Shown piece after piece: positions 1-7,630 of a DNA stretch of 64,000 nucleotides. Every line of letters begins with the position of its first letter. Positions within the stretch are counted from its first letter, which is position 1. The notes below the pieces were generated by a model that saw nothing but the letters and a program-made list of their open reading frames with translations, did no database searches and had not been told where the DNA came from. Position numbers and translations under genes: made by a program. The stretch comes from Thioclava nitratireducens. Lineage in GTDB: Bacteria; Pseudomonadota; Alphaproteobacteria; Rhodobacterales; Rhodobacteraceae. The DNA lies in contig NZ_CP019437.1 of assembly GCF_001940525.2 (NCBI RefSeq), positions 1,834,501-1,898,500 of the forward strand. Reading direction: 5' to 3'.

Positions 1-257
1 AACTCCAGCATCGAATGACGTTCGATCGCATAGAAGGGCTCGAGATGCTTCGGAACCTCCACCGCGTGTTCTGGCGGGGCTTCGCGCCCCAACCGCCGGT
101 CCCGCAGCGCCGCGCCGACGATCGCGGCGCGCGCAGTCACGTGAAACCCGTATTCGGGCCATTGAACGAGAGGCGCGCCTTGACGCACGCGGTCATAGAA
201 CGGGTAAGGGTTCTGCACGAAATCTGGGTCGAGCGGGGATTGGGAAAGGGTCTGCAT
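1..257 (-). CDS. Cytochrome P450, N-terminal part (cut by window edge)
   Basis: An open frame runs from an ATG at 257 leftwards off the window edge without a stop, giving about 85 residues. A GGAG ribosome binding site lies about 6 bases upstream of the ATG. The peptide begins MQTLSQSPLDPDFVQNPYPF and continues with PLVQWPEYGF, a run matching AALRDRRLGRE, and ends near ERHSMLE. This is the usual N-terminal pattern of soluble bacterial cytochrome P450s of the CYP101/CYP107 kind (an NPYPFYDRLR-type segment, then the B/C-helix region before the ExxxH and haem-Cys motifs). Those catalytic motifs lie outside the window, so substrate and intactness cannot be judged. It is transcribed divergently from dctB with 121 bases between the starts. 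Confidence 0.72.
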   Translation of the reverse strand, partial: MQTLSQSPLDPDFVQNPYPFYDRVRQGAPLVQWPEYGFHVTARAAIVGAALRDRRLGREAPPEHAVEVPKHLEPFYAIERHSMLE

Positions 258-378
258 CGGCGCTCCGTTTGGACGGAGGCCAGATTGGGCAGAAGGCGCC
301 GCGGGATGCAAGACCAAGCGAACACGCCGCCTTGCATTGCCGCGCCGTTGGTCGCAAGGAAAGGGCGGGAGAGTGCTG

Positions 379-2127
379 ATGCTGGGCCGTGTCGCCATAT
401 TGCTCATCTGGATCGCGCTGACGCTCGCCGCCTCGATCGGGGTGTGGCGGGTCTCGGCGCGCGAGGGTCTGGCGCGGATCGAGGCGCAGGGGCAGTCCGA
501 CCTGCGGCTGGCCTCGGATCGTCTGGTGGCGGCCCTTCTGCAGTTTCGCGAAGTGGCCGTTCTGGCCGCCGATCATCCCGACGTAGTCGCGCTGGCGGGG
601 CGTTTTGCCGAAGGGGGCAAGGCGGTCGGCACGTGGCGCGATGACGCGGTGAGCCTGACCTTGCAGCGCTTGGCCGACCACGCGGGCGCGCGCGACATCT
701 GGCTGATCGCGCCGGGAGGCACGGTGCTCGCGGGCCCTGCGGACAGTCCCGATCGGGTCACGATGAACCGGGCGCTGGCCCGCGCCGCGCAAGGCGCGAC
801 TGGGTCAGAGCATTTCGTCGATCCCGATACCGGCGACCGGCTGTTCGTCTTCGCCGCCCCTGTCTTCGCCTCTGGCGGCCGCGTCTCGGGGATCGTGCTG
901 CTGCGGCTGAATGCCGAGGATGTCGAGGCCGAGGGGCGCGGCAACCCGGTGCCCGTCTGGTTTACCGATGCCGACGGGGTGAGCTTCCTGACCAATCGGA
1001 CCGATCTGGTGCTGTTGTCCGAACCGGGCGCACGCCCCGATCCCGCGACCTATCCGGCGGGCTCGCTCGCCGGGGTGCTTCACTTGCGCGAACGCAATCT
1101 GGCGGGCCATCGTCTGGTGTCGGGGGATGGCTCGCTCGCCGGTCCCGCGCTGGATGTGTCGCGCGAATTGCCGGTGATTCAGATGGAGGGTCACGCGCTC
1201 GCCGCCGCCGATCCGGTGCTGCGCGCGGCGCGGCTTGCCGCGCTCTCGACGGCGGCCGGGTTTCTGGCCGTGGGGGCGGTGATCTTCGCATTGTGGGAGC
1301 GCAGGCGCGCGTTGGCCGAAGCCAATGCCGCGCTTGAGGTTCGCGTGGCGGAGCGCACGGCGGAGCTGTCGACCGCGAACGAGGAATTGCGCCGCACGCA
1401 GGCCGAGCTGGTGCAGGCGGGCAAGCTGTCCGCGTTGGGGCAGATGTCGGCGGGGATCAGTCACGAGCTGAACCAGCCGCTGATGGCGATCTCGTCTTAT
1501 GCAGAGAATGCTGAATTGCTGCTCGATCGCGGTCGGACAGAAGAGGCGGGCGAAACGCTGGGTAAGATCGGCGCGATGGCGCACCGTATGGCGCGCATCA
1601 TCCGCAATCTGCGCGCCTTTGCGCGGCAGGAGAGCGAACCCGCGACCCGCGTCGGTCTCGCGGCGGTGGTGGAAAGCGCGCTCGAGATGCTCGACGAACG
1701 GCTGAAGCGCGCGGGCGTCACCGTCGACTGGCAGCGTCCTGATTTCCCCGCCATCGTTATGGGCGGCGAGGTGCGGCTCAGTCAGGTCGTCATCAACCTG
1801 ATCTCGAACGCGATCGAGGCGATGGAGGGCCAGCCCGAGCGCCGCCTGACGATCCGCATGGCGCGCGCGCATGGCATGATCCGCCTCAGCCTGCGCGACA
1901 CCGGCCCGGGCATCCGCGATCCCGAGCGCATCTTCGATCCGTTCTACTCGACCAAGGAAGCCGGATCGGCAGAGGGGCTTGGCCTCGGCCTTTCGATCTC
2001 TTACGGGCTTGTGCAAGGGTTCGGAGGCAACCTGCGCGGCGAGAATGTTCCGGGGGGCGGGGCGCGCTTCACCATCGATCTGCGCGAAGCTGCGAGCCAA
2101 CCCAGACCAACCGAGGTGGAGACATGA
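379..2127 (+). CDS. dctB: C4-dicarboxylate sensor histidine kinase DctB-like
   Basis: Membrane-bound sensor kinase of 582 residues, paired with the response regulator that overlaps it. An N-terminal membrane segment (MLGRVAILLIWIALTLAAS) precedes a periplasmic double-PAS/dCACHE-type sensor of about 250 residues. A second membrane segment follows near residues 285-305, then a short coiled coil (AEANAALEVRVAERTAEL). The kinase core has the H-box SHELNQPL (His about residue 362), the N-box NLISNAIEAM, G1 DTGPG, F-box FDPFYSTK and G2 GLGLGLSIS, so it should be active. I chose the ATG at 379 because GGAG lies 7 bases upstream; a TTG at 337 and a GTG at 373 are in frame but lack good sites. The stop overlaps the next start (ATGA). 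By family it would sense succinate, fumarate or malate and phosphorylate the DctD-like protein. Confidence 0.9.
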   Translation: MLGRVAILLIWIALTLAASIGVWRVSAREGLARIEAQGQSDLRLASDRLVAALLQFREVAVLAADHPDVVALAGRFAEGGKAVGTWRDDAVSLTLQRLADHAGARDIWLIAPGGTVLAGPADSPDRVTMNRALARAAQGATGSEHFVDPDTGDRLFVFAAPVFASGGRVSGIVLLRLNAEDVEAEGRGNPVPVWFTDADGVSFLTNRTDLVLLSEPGARPDPATYPAGSLAGVLHLRERNLAGHRLVSGDGSLAGPALDVSRELPVIQMEGHALAAADPVLRAARLAALSTAAGFLAVGAVIFALWERRRALAEANAALEVRVAERTAELSTANEELRRTQAELVQAGKLSALGQMSAGISHELNQPLMAISSYAENAELLLDRGRTEEAGETLGKIGAMAHRMARIIRNLRAFARQESEPATRVGLAAVVESALEMLDERLKRAGVTVDWQRPDFPAIVMGGEVRLSQVVINLISNAIEAMEGQPERRLTIRMARAHGMIRLSLRDTGPGIRDPERIFDPFYSTKEAGSAEGLGLGLSISYGLVQGFGGNLRGENVPGGGARFTIDLREAASQPRPTEVET

Positions 2128-3350
2128 TGCGCCGGGTTCTCTTTGTCGATGACGACCGCGCGGTGCGCGAGGCGCTAGGCCAGACGCTGGAACTGGCTGG
2201 GCTGAAGCCGACGCTCGCAGGGAGCTATATCGAAGCGAAGGACCATATCTCGACCGAGTTCGAGGGGATCGTGGTCACCGATATCCGGATGCCCGGGAAG
2301 GACGGGTTCGCGCTGCTGGACCTCGTGCAGAAGGCCGATGCGGAGCTGCCCGTCGTCCTGCTGACCGGCGAGGCCGATGTGCCGATGGCAGTGCGCGCGA
2401 TGGCAGCGGGCGCGTTCGACTTTCTGGAAAAGCCTTGCGCAGGGAAAGACTTGCTGGCCGTTGTCGAGAAGGCGCTGGAAACGCGCGCGCGCGTGATGGA
2501 AGCGCGGTTCTCGCGGGCCGCCGGCAAGCGTGGCGATGCCGCGGCACGGATGCTGGTTGGCGACTCTCCGGTGGCGGAGGGCCTGCGCGAAGCGGCCCGT
2601 CGCGCGGCGCGCTCGGGCGCCGAGGTGCTGATCACCGGCGCGCCGGGTGCGGGCAATTCCAAGCTCGCCGAGGTGATCCATCTGCTCTCGACCAATGCGC
2701 GCCGTCCCTTCGTTAAACTCGCCGCGGCGGGCCTCGACGTGGAGGCGCTGGAGGCCGGTTTCGCGCAGGCCGAGGGCGGCACGCTTTACCTAGACGAGGT
2801 GGCCGACCTGCCGCGCCCGGCGCAATTCGCGCTGATCGAGCTCTTGGAGACCCGGCCTGCCACGCGCCTTATCGCGGGCACCTATCGCGACCTGCCAGGC
2901 GAGGCGCGGGCTGGGCGCTTCCACCCCGATCTCTACTGGCGGCTGGAGGCGTTGAAGGTGCGTATCCCCTCGCTGTCGGAACGCCCCGAGGACATTCCCG
3001 CGCTGTTTCGCCACTATGTCGCCACGGCCTGCGAACAGGCCAACCTGCGCGCGCCCGAAATCCCGGCCGAGATGACCGCACAGCTGATGGCCCGCGACTG
3101 GCCCGGCAATGCCCGCGCGCTTATGTCGGAGGCGATGCGCTTCGCGATGGGGCTGGAGGCGGGCGAGCCGCCGGCGGAGCTGGGCCTGTCCGAGCGGATG
3201 GCGGCGGTCGAGAAGTCGCTGCTGGCCGAGGCGCTGACCCGCGCGGGCGGCAACGCGACCGAGGCGGCGGCCGCGCTGAAGCTGCCGCGCAAGACCTTCT
3301 ACGACAAGCTCGCACGCCATGGGCTGCGGCCCGACGATTACCGCGACTAG
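2124..3350 (+). CDS. dctD: DctD-like response regulator with degenerate AAA+ domain
   Basis: Response regulator of 408 residues, overlapping dctB by 4 bases. The receiver domain (1-120) is complete: acidic pocket D9-D11, phospho-acceptor D53 in VTDIRMPG, T81 and K103. A central NtrC-type AAA+ domain (about 145-320) and a C-terminal Fis-type helix-turn-helix (GGNATEAAAALKLPRKTFYD) follow. The AAA+ domain is unusual. Walker A reads GAPGAGNS (172-179), with Asn in place of the catalytic Lys. The region between the first strand (PFVKLAAAG) and Walker B (TLYLDEV, 220-226) is about 20-25 residues shorter than normal, so the GAFTGA sigma-54 contact loop is missing. By family it should activate dctPQM. 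The sequence suggests that it does so without sigma-54 remodelling, probably by simple DNA binding, as reported for Rhodobacter capsulatus NtrC. Gene naming rests on context. Confidence 0.85.
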   Translation: MMRRVLFVDDDRAVREALGQTLELAGLKPTLAGSYIEAKDHISTEFEGIVVTDIRMPGKDGFALLDLVQKADAELPVVLLTGEADVPMAVRAMAAGAFDFLEKPCAGKDLLAVVEKALETRARVMEARFSRAAGKRGDAAARMLVGDSPVAEGLREAARRAARSGAEVLITGAPGAGNSKLAEVIHLLSTNARRPFVKLAAAGLDVEALEAGFAQAEGGTLYLDEVADLPRPAQFALIELLETRPATRLIAGTYRDLPGEARAGRFHPDLYWRLEALKVRIPSLSERPEDIPALFRHYVATACEQANLRAPEIPAEMTAQLMARDWPGNARALMSEAMRFAMGLEAGEPPAELGLSERMAAVEKSLLAEALTRAGGNATEAAAALKLPRKTFYDKLARHGLRPDDYRD

Positions 3351-3385
3351 GGGCGGGCGAGGATTCGCACGAAGCCGCCTGTATC

Positions 3386-3403
3386 TGTGCGGGATTTCGC
3401 ACA
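3386..3403. promoter_or_regulatory. Candidate operator for the Dct regulator
   Basis: A perfect 6-bp inverted repeat, TGTGCG-GGATTT-CGCACA, sits between dctD and dctP. A degenerate copy of the same pattern (ending GGATTCGCAC) lies about 30 bases upstream, near 3354-3371. There is no T-run after the hairpin, so a binding site is more likely than a terminator. Position about 170 bases ahead of dctP fits control of dctPQM by the adjacent two-component system; that assignment is inference. Confidence 0.55.
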
Positions 3404-3442
3404 CCTCTCGTCGACGCGGGGTTGGGGATTTCTCGTAAGGCT

Positions 3443-3471
3443 TTGACTTAGATTGGTTATTCGGCATTGTC
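3443..3471 (+). promoter_or_regulatory. Possible sigma-70-type promoter of dctPQM
   Basis: TTGACT at 3443-3448, then 17 bases, then a poor -10 (ATTGTC, 3466-3471). It lies just downstream of the inverted repeat at 3386-3403. No GG-N10-GC sigma-54 element was seen in this gap. The -10 match is weak, so this is a low-confidence call. Confidence 0.3.
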
Positions 3472-3570
3472 ACAAGAGCTTCACGAAACAGTTGATCGGA
3501 TCTCTCGGCGCCTTTCTGCTTGCCCCGATGCCGGGGAGGACCGGCGTGACATGAATACCGGGAGGACATT

Positions 3571-4581
3571 ATGAAGAAATTTACCGCCGCCGTTTCGGCG
3601 CTCGCCCTCATGGCTTCGGCCTCGGTCGCAATGGCCGATCCGACGGGCTGCGACGAAGGCGAAATGGTCATCAAGTTCAGCCACGTCACCAATACCGACA
3701 AGCACCCGAAAGGGATCGCGGCGGCGCTGTTCGCCAAGCGCGTGAACGAAGAGATGGACGGCAAGGCCTGCGTCGAAGTCTACCCGAACTCCACCCTCTA
3801 CAACGATGATCAGGTGCTGGAAGCGATGCTGCAGGGCGACGTGCAGATGGCTGCGCCCTCGCTGTCGAAATTCGAGACCTTCACCAAGAAATACCGCATC
3901 TTCGATCTGCCCTTCATGTTCAAGAACATGGAAGCCGTGGACGAATTCCAGAATTCCGAAGTCGGCCAGTCGATGAAAGAGGCGATGGTGCGTCGCGGTC
4001 TGCTGGGCCTCGATTTCTGGCATAACGGCCTCAAGCAGTTCTCGGCCAACAAGCCGCTGCTGGTGCCGGGCGACGCCAAGGGTCTGAAGTTCCGCGTGCA
4101 GCCCTCCGACGTGCTGATCGCGCAGATGGAAGCGCTGGGGGCGTCGCCGCAGCCGATGGCCTTCTCGGAAGTCTATGGCGCGCTGCAGACCGGCGTGGTT
4201 GACGGGCAGGAGAACACTTGGTCGAACATCTACGGGCAGAAGTTCTACGAAGTGCAGGACGGCATCACCGAAACCAACCACGGCCTGCTCGACTACATGG
4301 TCGTGACCTCGGTCGACTGGTGGGACAGCCTCGATCCGGCGATGCGTGACCAGATCAAGTCGATCCTCGACGAGGTCACGCAGGAGCGCAACGCCGCCGT
4401 GAACCAGGTCAACGAAGAGAACCGTCAGGCGATCCTCGATGCCGGTGCGACGATCCGCGAACTGACGCCCGAGCAGCGCCAGCAATGGGTCGATGCGATG
4501 AAACCGGTCTGGGACCAGTTCAAGGATGACGTCGGTCAGGAAAACATCGACGCAGCGCAGGCGATCAACGCCAAGCACTGA
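3571..4581 (+). CDS. dctP: TRAP transporter substrate-binding protein DctP
   Basis: Periplasmic solute-binding subunit of a tripartite ATP-independent C4-dicarboxylate transporter, 336 residues. A clear Sec signal peptide (MKKFTAAVSALALMASASVAMA) is cut around residue 22. The mature protein has the DctP-family pattern: KFSHVTNTDKHPKG near the N-terminus, KGLKFRVQPSDVL with the Arg that usually clamps the substrate carboxylate, and the GVVDGQENTWSN segment. GGAGGA lies 6 bases before the ATG. It heads the operon dctP-dctQ-dctM and follows its sensor/regulator pair. A 113-base gap separates it from dctQ, common in TRAP operons where the binding protein is made in excess. Confidence 0.95.
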   Translation: MKKFTAAVSALALMASASVAMADPTGCDEGEMVIKFSHVTNTDKHPKGIAAALFAKRVNEEMDGKACVEVYPNSTLYNDDQVLEAMLQGDVQMAAPSLSKFETFTKKYRIFDLPFMFKNMEAVDEFQNSEVGQSMKEAMVRRGLLGLDFWHNGLKQFSANKPLLVPGDAKGLKFRVQPSDVLIAQMEALGASPQPMAFSEVYGALQTGVVDGQENTWSNIYGQKFYEVQDGITETNHGLLDYMVVTSVDWWDSLDPAMRDQIKSILDEVTQERNAAVNQVNEENRQAILDAGATIRELTPEQRQQWVDAMKPVWDQFKDDVGQENIDAAQAINAKH

Positions 4582-4694
4582 TCCGGAACGGACGGGCGAC
4601 GGACCCCACCCGTCGCCCGATCTCACGGCGCGCGCGGCCCCCACATCACCCGCGCGCGCCACTTTCACCTCTCGACCTCAGACCGGAGTGAGCC

Positions 4695-5378
4695 ATGAGC
4701 CAGCGCTATGAGCCGCGTAACGGGTTTTCGCGGGCGATCCACAACCTCGAGGAGACGCTGATCGCGTTGATCCTCGGCGTCATGACGGTGATCACCTTCG
4801 TCAATGTCGTACTGCGCTACGTCTTCAACTCCTCGCTGATCTGGGGGCTGGAGACGACGCTGATCCTGTTTGCCTGGCTGGTACTTCTGGGCATGAGCTA
4901 CGCGGTGAAAGTGACCGCGCATCTGGGCGTCGATGCAATTATCAACATGCTGCGCCCCGGACCGCGCAAGGCCATGAGCCTCGTCGCGGCGGGCCTGTGC
5001 ATTCTCTACGCGGTCCTGCTGCTGAAAGGGGCTTGGGATTACTGGGCGCCGTTCGCCGGGTTCGAGCAGACCTCGGGGCGCTGGTTCCCGACCGGCTTCC
5101 AGGAGACGCGCGACCGCGCCTTCTACGAGACCGACCAGGTACCGATCGCGGATTGGCTCGCCGTCTGGCTCGGCGACCGGTTCAACATGGGCGAGGCCTA
5201 TGACAAGTTGCCGCGTTTCATCCCCTATCTGATCCTGCCGATCGGCGTGACGCTTTTGCTGATCCGCTTCGTACAGGCGGCGATCGGGGTCGCCACGGGC
5301 ACGCGTGCGGCGCTGATCGTGAGCCACGAAGCCGAAGACCAAGTGGCCGACGTGGCCCATTTCAACAAGGGTGACTGA
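4695..5378 (+). CDS. dctQ: TRAP transporter small permease DctQ
   Basis: Small membrane subunit of the TRAP transporter, 227 residues. Four hydrophobic helices are visible: about 20-45 (LIALILGVMTVITFVNVVLR), 50-75, 95-115 and 175-200. The motif NVVLRYVFNSS and the acidic/tryptophan stretch after the first helix are typical of DctQ. It carries a longer loop (about 120-170) than the shortest family members, as in many DctPQM-type systems. GGAG stands about 7 bases before the ATG. The stop is 3 bases from the dctM start, so the two membrane subunits are translationally coupled. Confidence 0.93.
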   Translation: MSQRYEPRNGFSRAIHNLEETLIALILGVMTVITFVNVVLRYVFNSSLIWGLETTLILFAWLVLLGMSYAVKVTAHLGVDAIINMLRPGPRKAMSLVAAGLCILYAVLLLKGAWDYWAPFAGFEQTSGRWFPTGFQETRDRAFYETDQVPIADWLAVWLGDRFNMGEAYDKLPRFIPYLILPIGVTLLLIRFVQAAIGVATGTRAALIVSHEAEDQVADVAHFNKGD

Positions 5379-5381
5379 GGC

Positions 5382-6770
5382 ATGGATATCCTGTTCCTTT
5401 TCGTGATGGTGATCGGCTTCATGCTGATCGGCGTGCCGATCGCGGTCTCTCTTGGCCTGGCCTCGACGCTGTTCCTGCTGATCTTTTCGGACGCCTCGCT
5501 CGCCTCCATCGCGCAGTCGCTCTACGACGCGATGGACAACCACGCGACGCTGCTGGCGATCCCGTTCTTCATCCTCGCCTCGAGCTTCATGTCTACCGGG
5601 GGTGTGGCGCAGCGGATCATCCGCTTCGCCATCGCCGTGGTAGGGCACCTGCCGGGCGGACTGGCCATCGCGGGCGTATTCGCCTGTATGCTGTTCGCGG
5701 CGCTCTCGGGCTCGTCGCCTGCAACCGTGGTCGCCATCGGCTCCATCGTCATCGCGGCGATGCGTCAGGTGGGCTACTCCAAGGATTTCGCCGCTGGCGT
5801 TATTTGTAACGCCGGCACGCTCGGCATCCTGATACCGCCGTCGATCGTGATGGTCGTCTATGCTTCGGCGACCGACGTGTCGGTGGGCCGGATGTTCCTT
5901 GCGGGCGTCATTCCGGGCCTTCTTGCGGGCGTGATGCTGATGGCCACGATCCTGTTCTTCGCGATCAAGCGCAACCTTCCGAAAGGCGAGTGGCAGGGCT
6001 GGGGCGAAGTCGCTGCAAGCTTCGTCGACGCGTTCTGGGGCCTGATGCTGATCGCGATCATCATGGTGGGCCTCTACGGTATCCCCGGCATCACGGGTGG
6101 TATCTTCACCCCCACCGAGGCCGCTGCCGTCGCCGCCGTCTATGCATGGTTCGTCGCGAACTTCATCTATCGCGACATGGGCCCGCTCGACGAGGGCGAG
6201 CGAAAAACCTCACTTCTGAAGAAGCCGCAGGCACTGATCACCGCCATTTGGCACAAGGGCACGCGCGATACCCTGTTCGAGGCGGGCAAGCTGACAATCA
6301 CACTGATGTTCATCATCGCCAACGCGCTGATCCTCAAGCACGTCCTGACCGACGAGCAAATTCCGCAGAAGATCACCGAGGCGCTCCTCGGCGCAGGTCT
6401 CGGCAAGATCATGTTCCTCGTGATCGTCAACGTCATCCTGCTGATCGGCGGGCAGTTCATGGAGCCTTCAGGCCTCATCCTGATCGTCGCCCCGCTGGTC
6501 TTCCCGATCGCGATGGAGCTGGGCGTCGATCCGATCCATCTCGGCATCATCATGGTTGTGAACATGGAGATCGGGATGATCACGCCGCCGGTGGGTCTGA
6601 ACCTTTTCGTAACCTCAGGCGTGGCAGGAATGCCGATCATGCGGGTCGTGAAGGCGGCCGCGCCCTTCCTCGCCGTGCTCTTCGTCTTCCTGATCCTGGT
6701 CACCTACGTGCCGTTCCTGTCGACATGGCTGCCGACGATGGCGATGGGACCGGAGACGGTCGTGAAATAA
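5382..6770 (+). CDS. dctM: TRAP transporter large permease DctM
   Basis: Large membrane subunit (462 residues, about 12 helices) that forms the sodium-coupled translocation channel for dicarboxylates delivered by DctP. Family landmarks are the N-terminal IGVPIAVSLGLAS, the ALSGSSPATVVAIGSIVI segment, GTLGILIPPSIVMVVYA and ITPPVGLNLFV. Length fits DctM, slightly longer than the 420-440 common in minimal forms because of a charged loop around residues 265-300. It starts 3 bases after dctQ, with GAGG upstream, and is the last gene before a strong terminator. Confidence 0.95.
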   Translation: MDILFLFVMVIGFMLIGVPIAVSLGLASTLFLLIFSDASLASIAQSLYDAMDNHATLLAIPFFILASSFMSTGGVAQRIIRFAIAVVGHLPGGLAIAGVFACMLFAALSGSSPATVVAIGSIVIAAMRQVGYSKDFAAGVICNAGTLGILIPPSIVMVVYASATDVSVGRMFLAGVIPGLLAGVMLMATILFFAIKRNLPKGEWQGWGEVAASFVDAFWGLMLIAIIMVGLYGIPGITGGIFTPTEAAAVAAVYAWFVANFIYRDMGPLDEGERKTSLLKKPQALITAIWHKGTRDTLFEAGKLTITLMFIIANALILKHVLTDEQIPQKITEALLGAGLGKIMFLVIVNVILLIGGQFMEPSGLILIVAPLVFPIAMELGVDPIHLGIIMVVNMEIGMITPPVGLNLFVTSGVAGMPIMRVVKAAAPFLAVLFVFLILVTYVPFLSTWLPTMAMGPETVVK

Positions 6771-6821
6771 CCCGAGCGGGGCAGGGGCTACTTCCGGCCC
6801 GATGTCCCGCCATTCCAACTA

Positions 6822-6856
6822 GGCGCGCCCGTGGCATCCCCACGCGGCGCGCTTTT
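6822..6856 (+). terminator. Rho-independent terminator of dctPQM
   Basis: A GC-rich stem (GCGCGCC..CGTGG pairing with CCACG..GCGCGC) with a short loop is followed by TTTTC, 50 bases after the dctM stop. Confidence 0.75.
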
Positions 6857-6902
6857 CTGTGGGGTCGGTCTAGGGTGCTCCGCCCCGCGCTGCGCGCGCG
6901 CC

Positions 6903-6965
6903 CCGGGATATTTCCGCCAGGGCGAGAAAACTGGATATTCTTTCGGCTTGGCGCAAATATCCCGG
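6903..6965. repeat. 16-bp imperfect inverted repeat in convergent gap
   Basis: The left arm CCGGGATATTTCCGCC (6903-6918) and right arm GGCGCAAATATCCCGG (6950-6965) match as inverted copies at 15 of 16 positions, separated by 31 bases. It lies between the dctPQM terminator and the terminator of the bactofilin operon. There is no coding potential and no T-run. The rest of the gap 6771-7084 holds only the two terminators and this element. Confidence 0.6.
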
Positions 6966-7029
6966 CGTGAATTCGCGAATGCGAAGAGGGGCAGCGCCCC
7001 TGCTGCCCGCTCGGAAATGGCACCGGCGC

Positions 7030-7058
7030 AAAATAAAAGGGCGACCCGATCGGCCGCC
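7030..7058 (-). terminator. Terminator of the M23-bactofilin operon
   Basis: On the minus strand a GGGCG..CGCCC stem with an inner CCGA/TCGG pairing is followed by TTTTATTTT. It lies about 30 bases past the bactofilin stop. Confidence 0.7.
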
Positions 7059-7084
7059 CCTCCTGCTCTGGCTATCGCCTGATT

Positions 7085-7630
7085 TTATTTCTGTTCCGAA
7101 CCCGTCGGAGCCGCAGCGGCTGCAGCAGCCTCGGAGGCCGGCGGCGCGAGCTTCGGCGTGCCCTGACCGGTCTGCAGCGGGTCGTCCTGACGCTGCACCG
7201 AGCCTTCGAAATGCGCGCCGCTCTCGATCGCGATGGTTTTGTGAATGATGTCGCCTTCGACGCGTGCGGTTGAGGTCAGGCGCACCTTCAGGCCGCGCAC
7301 ACGGCCCACGACGCGGCCATTGACCACGACGTCGTCTGCCATGATCTCACCCTTGATCGTGGCGCTTTCGCCGACGGTCAGCAGGTGGGCGCGGATGTCG
7401 CCTTCGACGGTGCCTTCGATCTGGATGTCGCCGGTCGTCTTGACGTTGCCGGTGATGGTCAGGTCCGAGGAGAGAACCGAGGGCGCGGGCTTGGAGCGCG
7501 GCGCGGAGCTCGGCGTGTAGTCGCTCGAGCTGGACGTGGGGCGGCTCGGAGCGGTCGCGCTTTCAGCGGATTTGGGCTTGTCGCCGTCGGCCTTGGGGCC
7601 CGGTTCATGGATTTTCGATTTAGAAAACAT
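7085..7630 (-). CDS. Bactofilin (polymer-forming cytoskeletal protein)
   Basis: Protein of 181 residues with a central bactofilin (DUF583) domain, about residues 55-150. The right-handed beta-helix pattern is visible: SDLTITGNVKTTGDIQIEGT, then GDIRAHLLTVGESATIKG, DDVVVNGRVVGRVRG and GDIIHKTIAIESGAHFEG. The N-terminal 50 residues and the Ala/Pro-rich C-terminal tail look disordered, as usual in bactofilins. These proteins form filaments in the cytoplasm or on the inner membrane and localise peptidoglycan enzymes. The gene overlaps the upstream LytM peptidase by 11 bases, the bactofilin-peptidase partnership known in Caulobacter, Hyphomonas and Helicobacter, so a shared role in local wall shaping is likely. 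Confidence 0.92.
   Translation of the reverse strand: MFSKSKIHEPGPKADGDKPKSAESATAPSRPTSSSSDYTPSSAPRSKPAPSVLSSDLTITGNVKTTGDIQIEGTVEGDIRAHLLTVGESATIKGEIMADDVVVNGRVVGRVRGLKVRLTSTARVEGDIIHKTIAIESGAHFEGSVQRQDDPLQTGQGTPKLAPPASEAAAAAAAPTGSEQK

Noticed and set aside
15..644. A 209-residue plus-strand open frame at the left edge
   Set aside because: It lies on top of the P450 N-terminus (minus) and the dctB start (plus, other frame), is rich in Arg/Gly, and resembles no family.
3420..3500. A sigma-54 promoter ahead of dctP
   Set aside because: Expected for a DctD system, but no GG-N10-GC element was found, in line with the loss of GAFTGA in the regulator.
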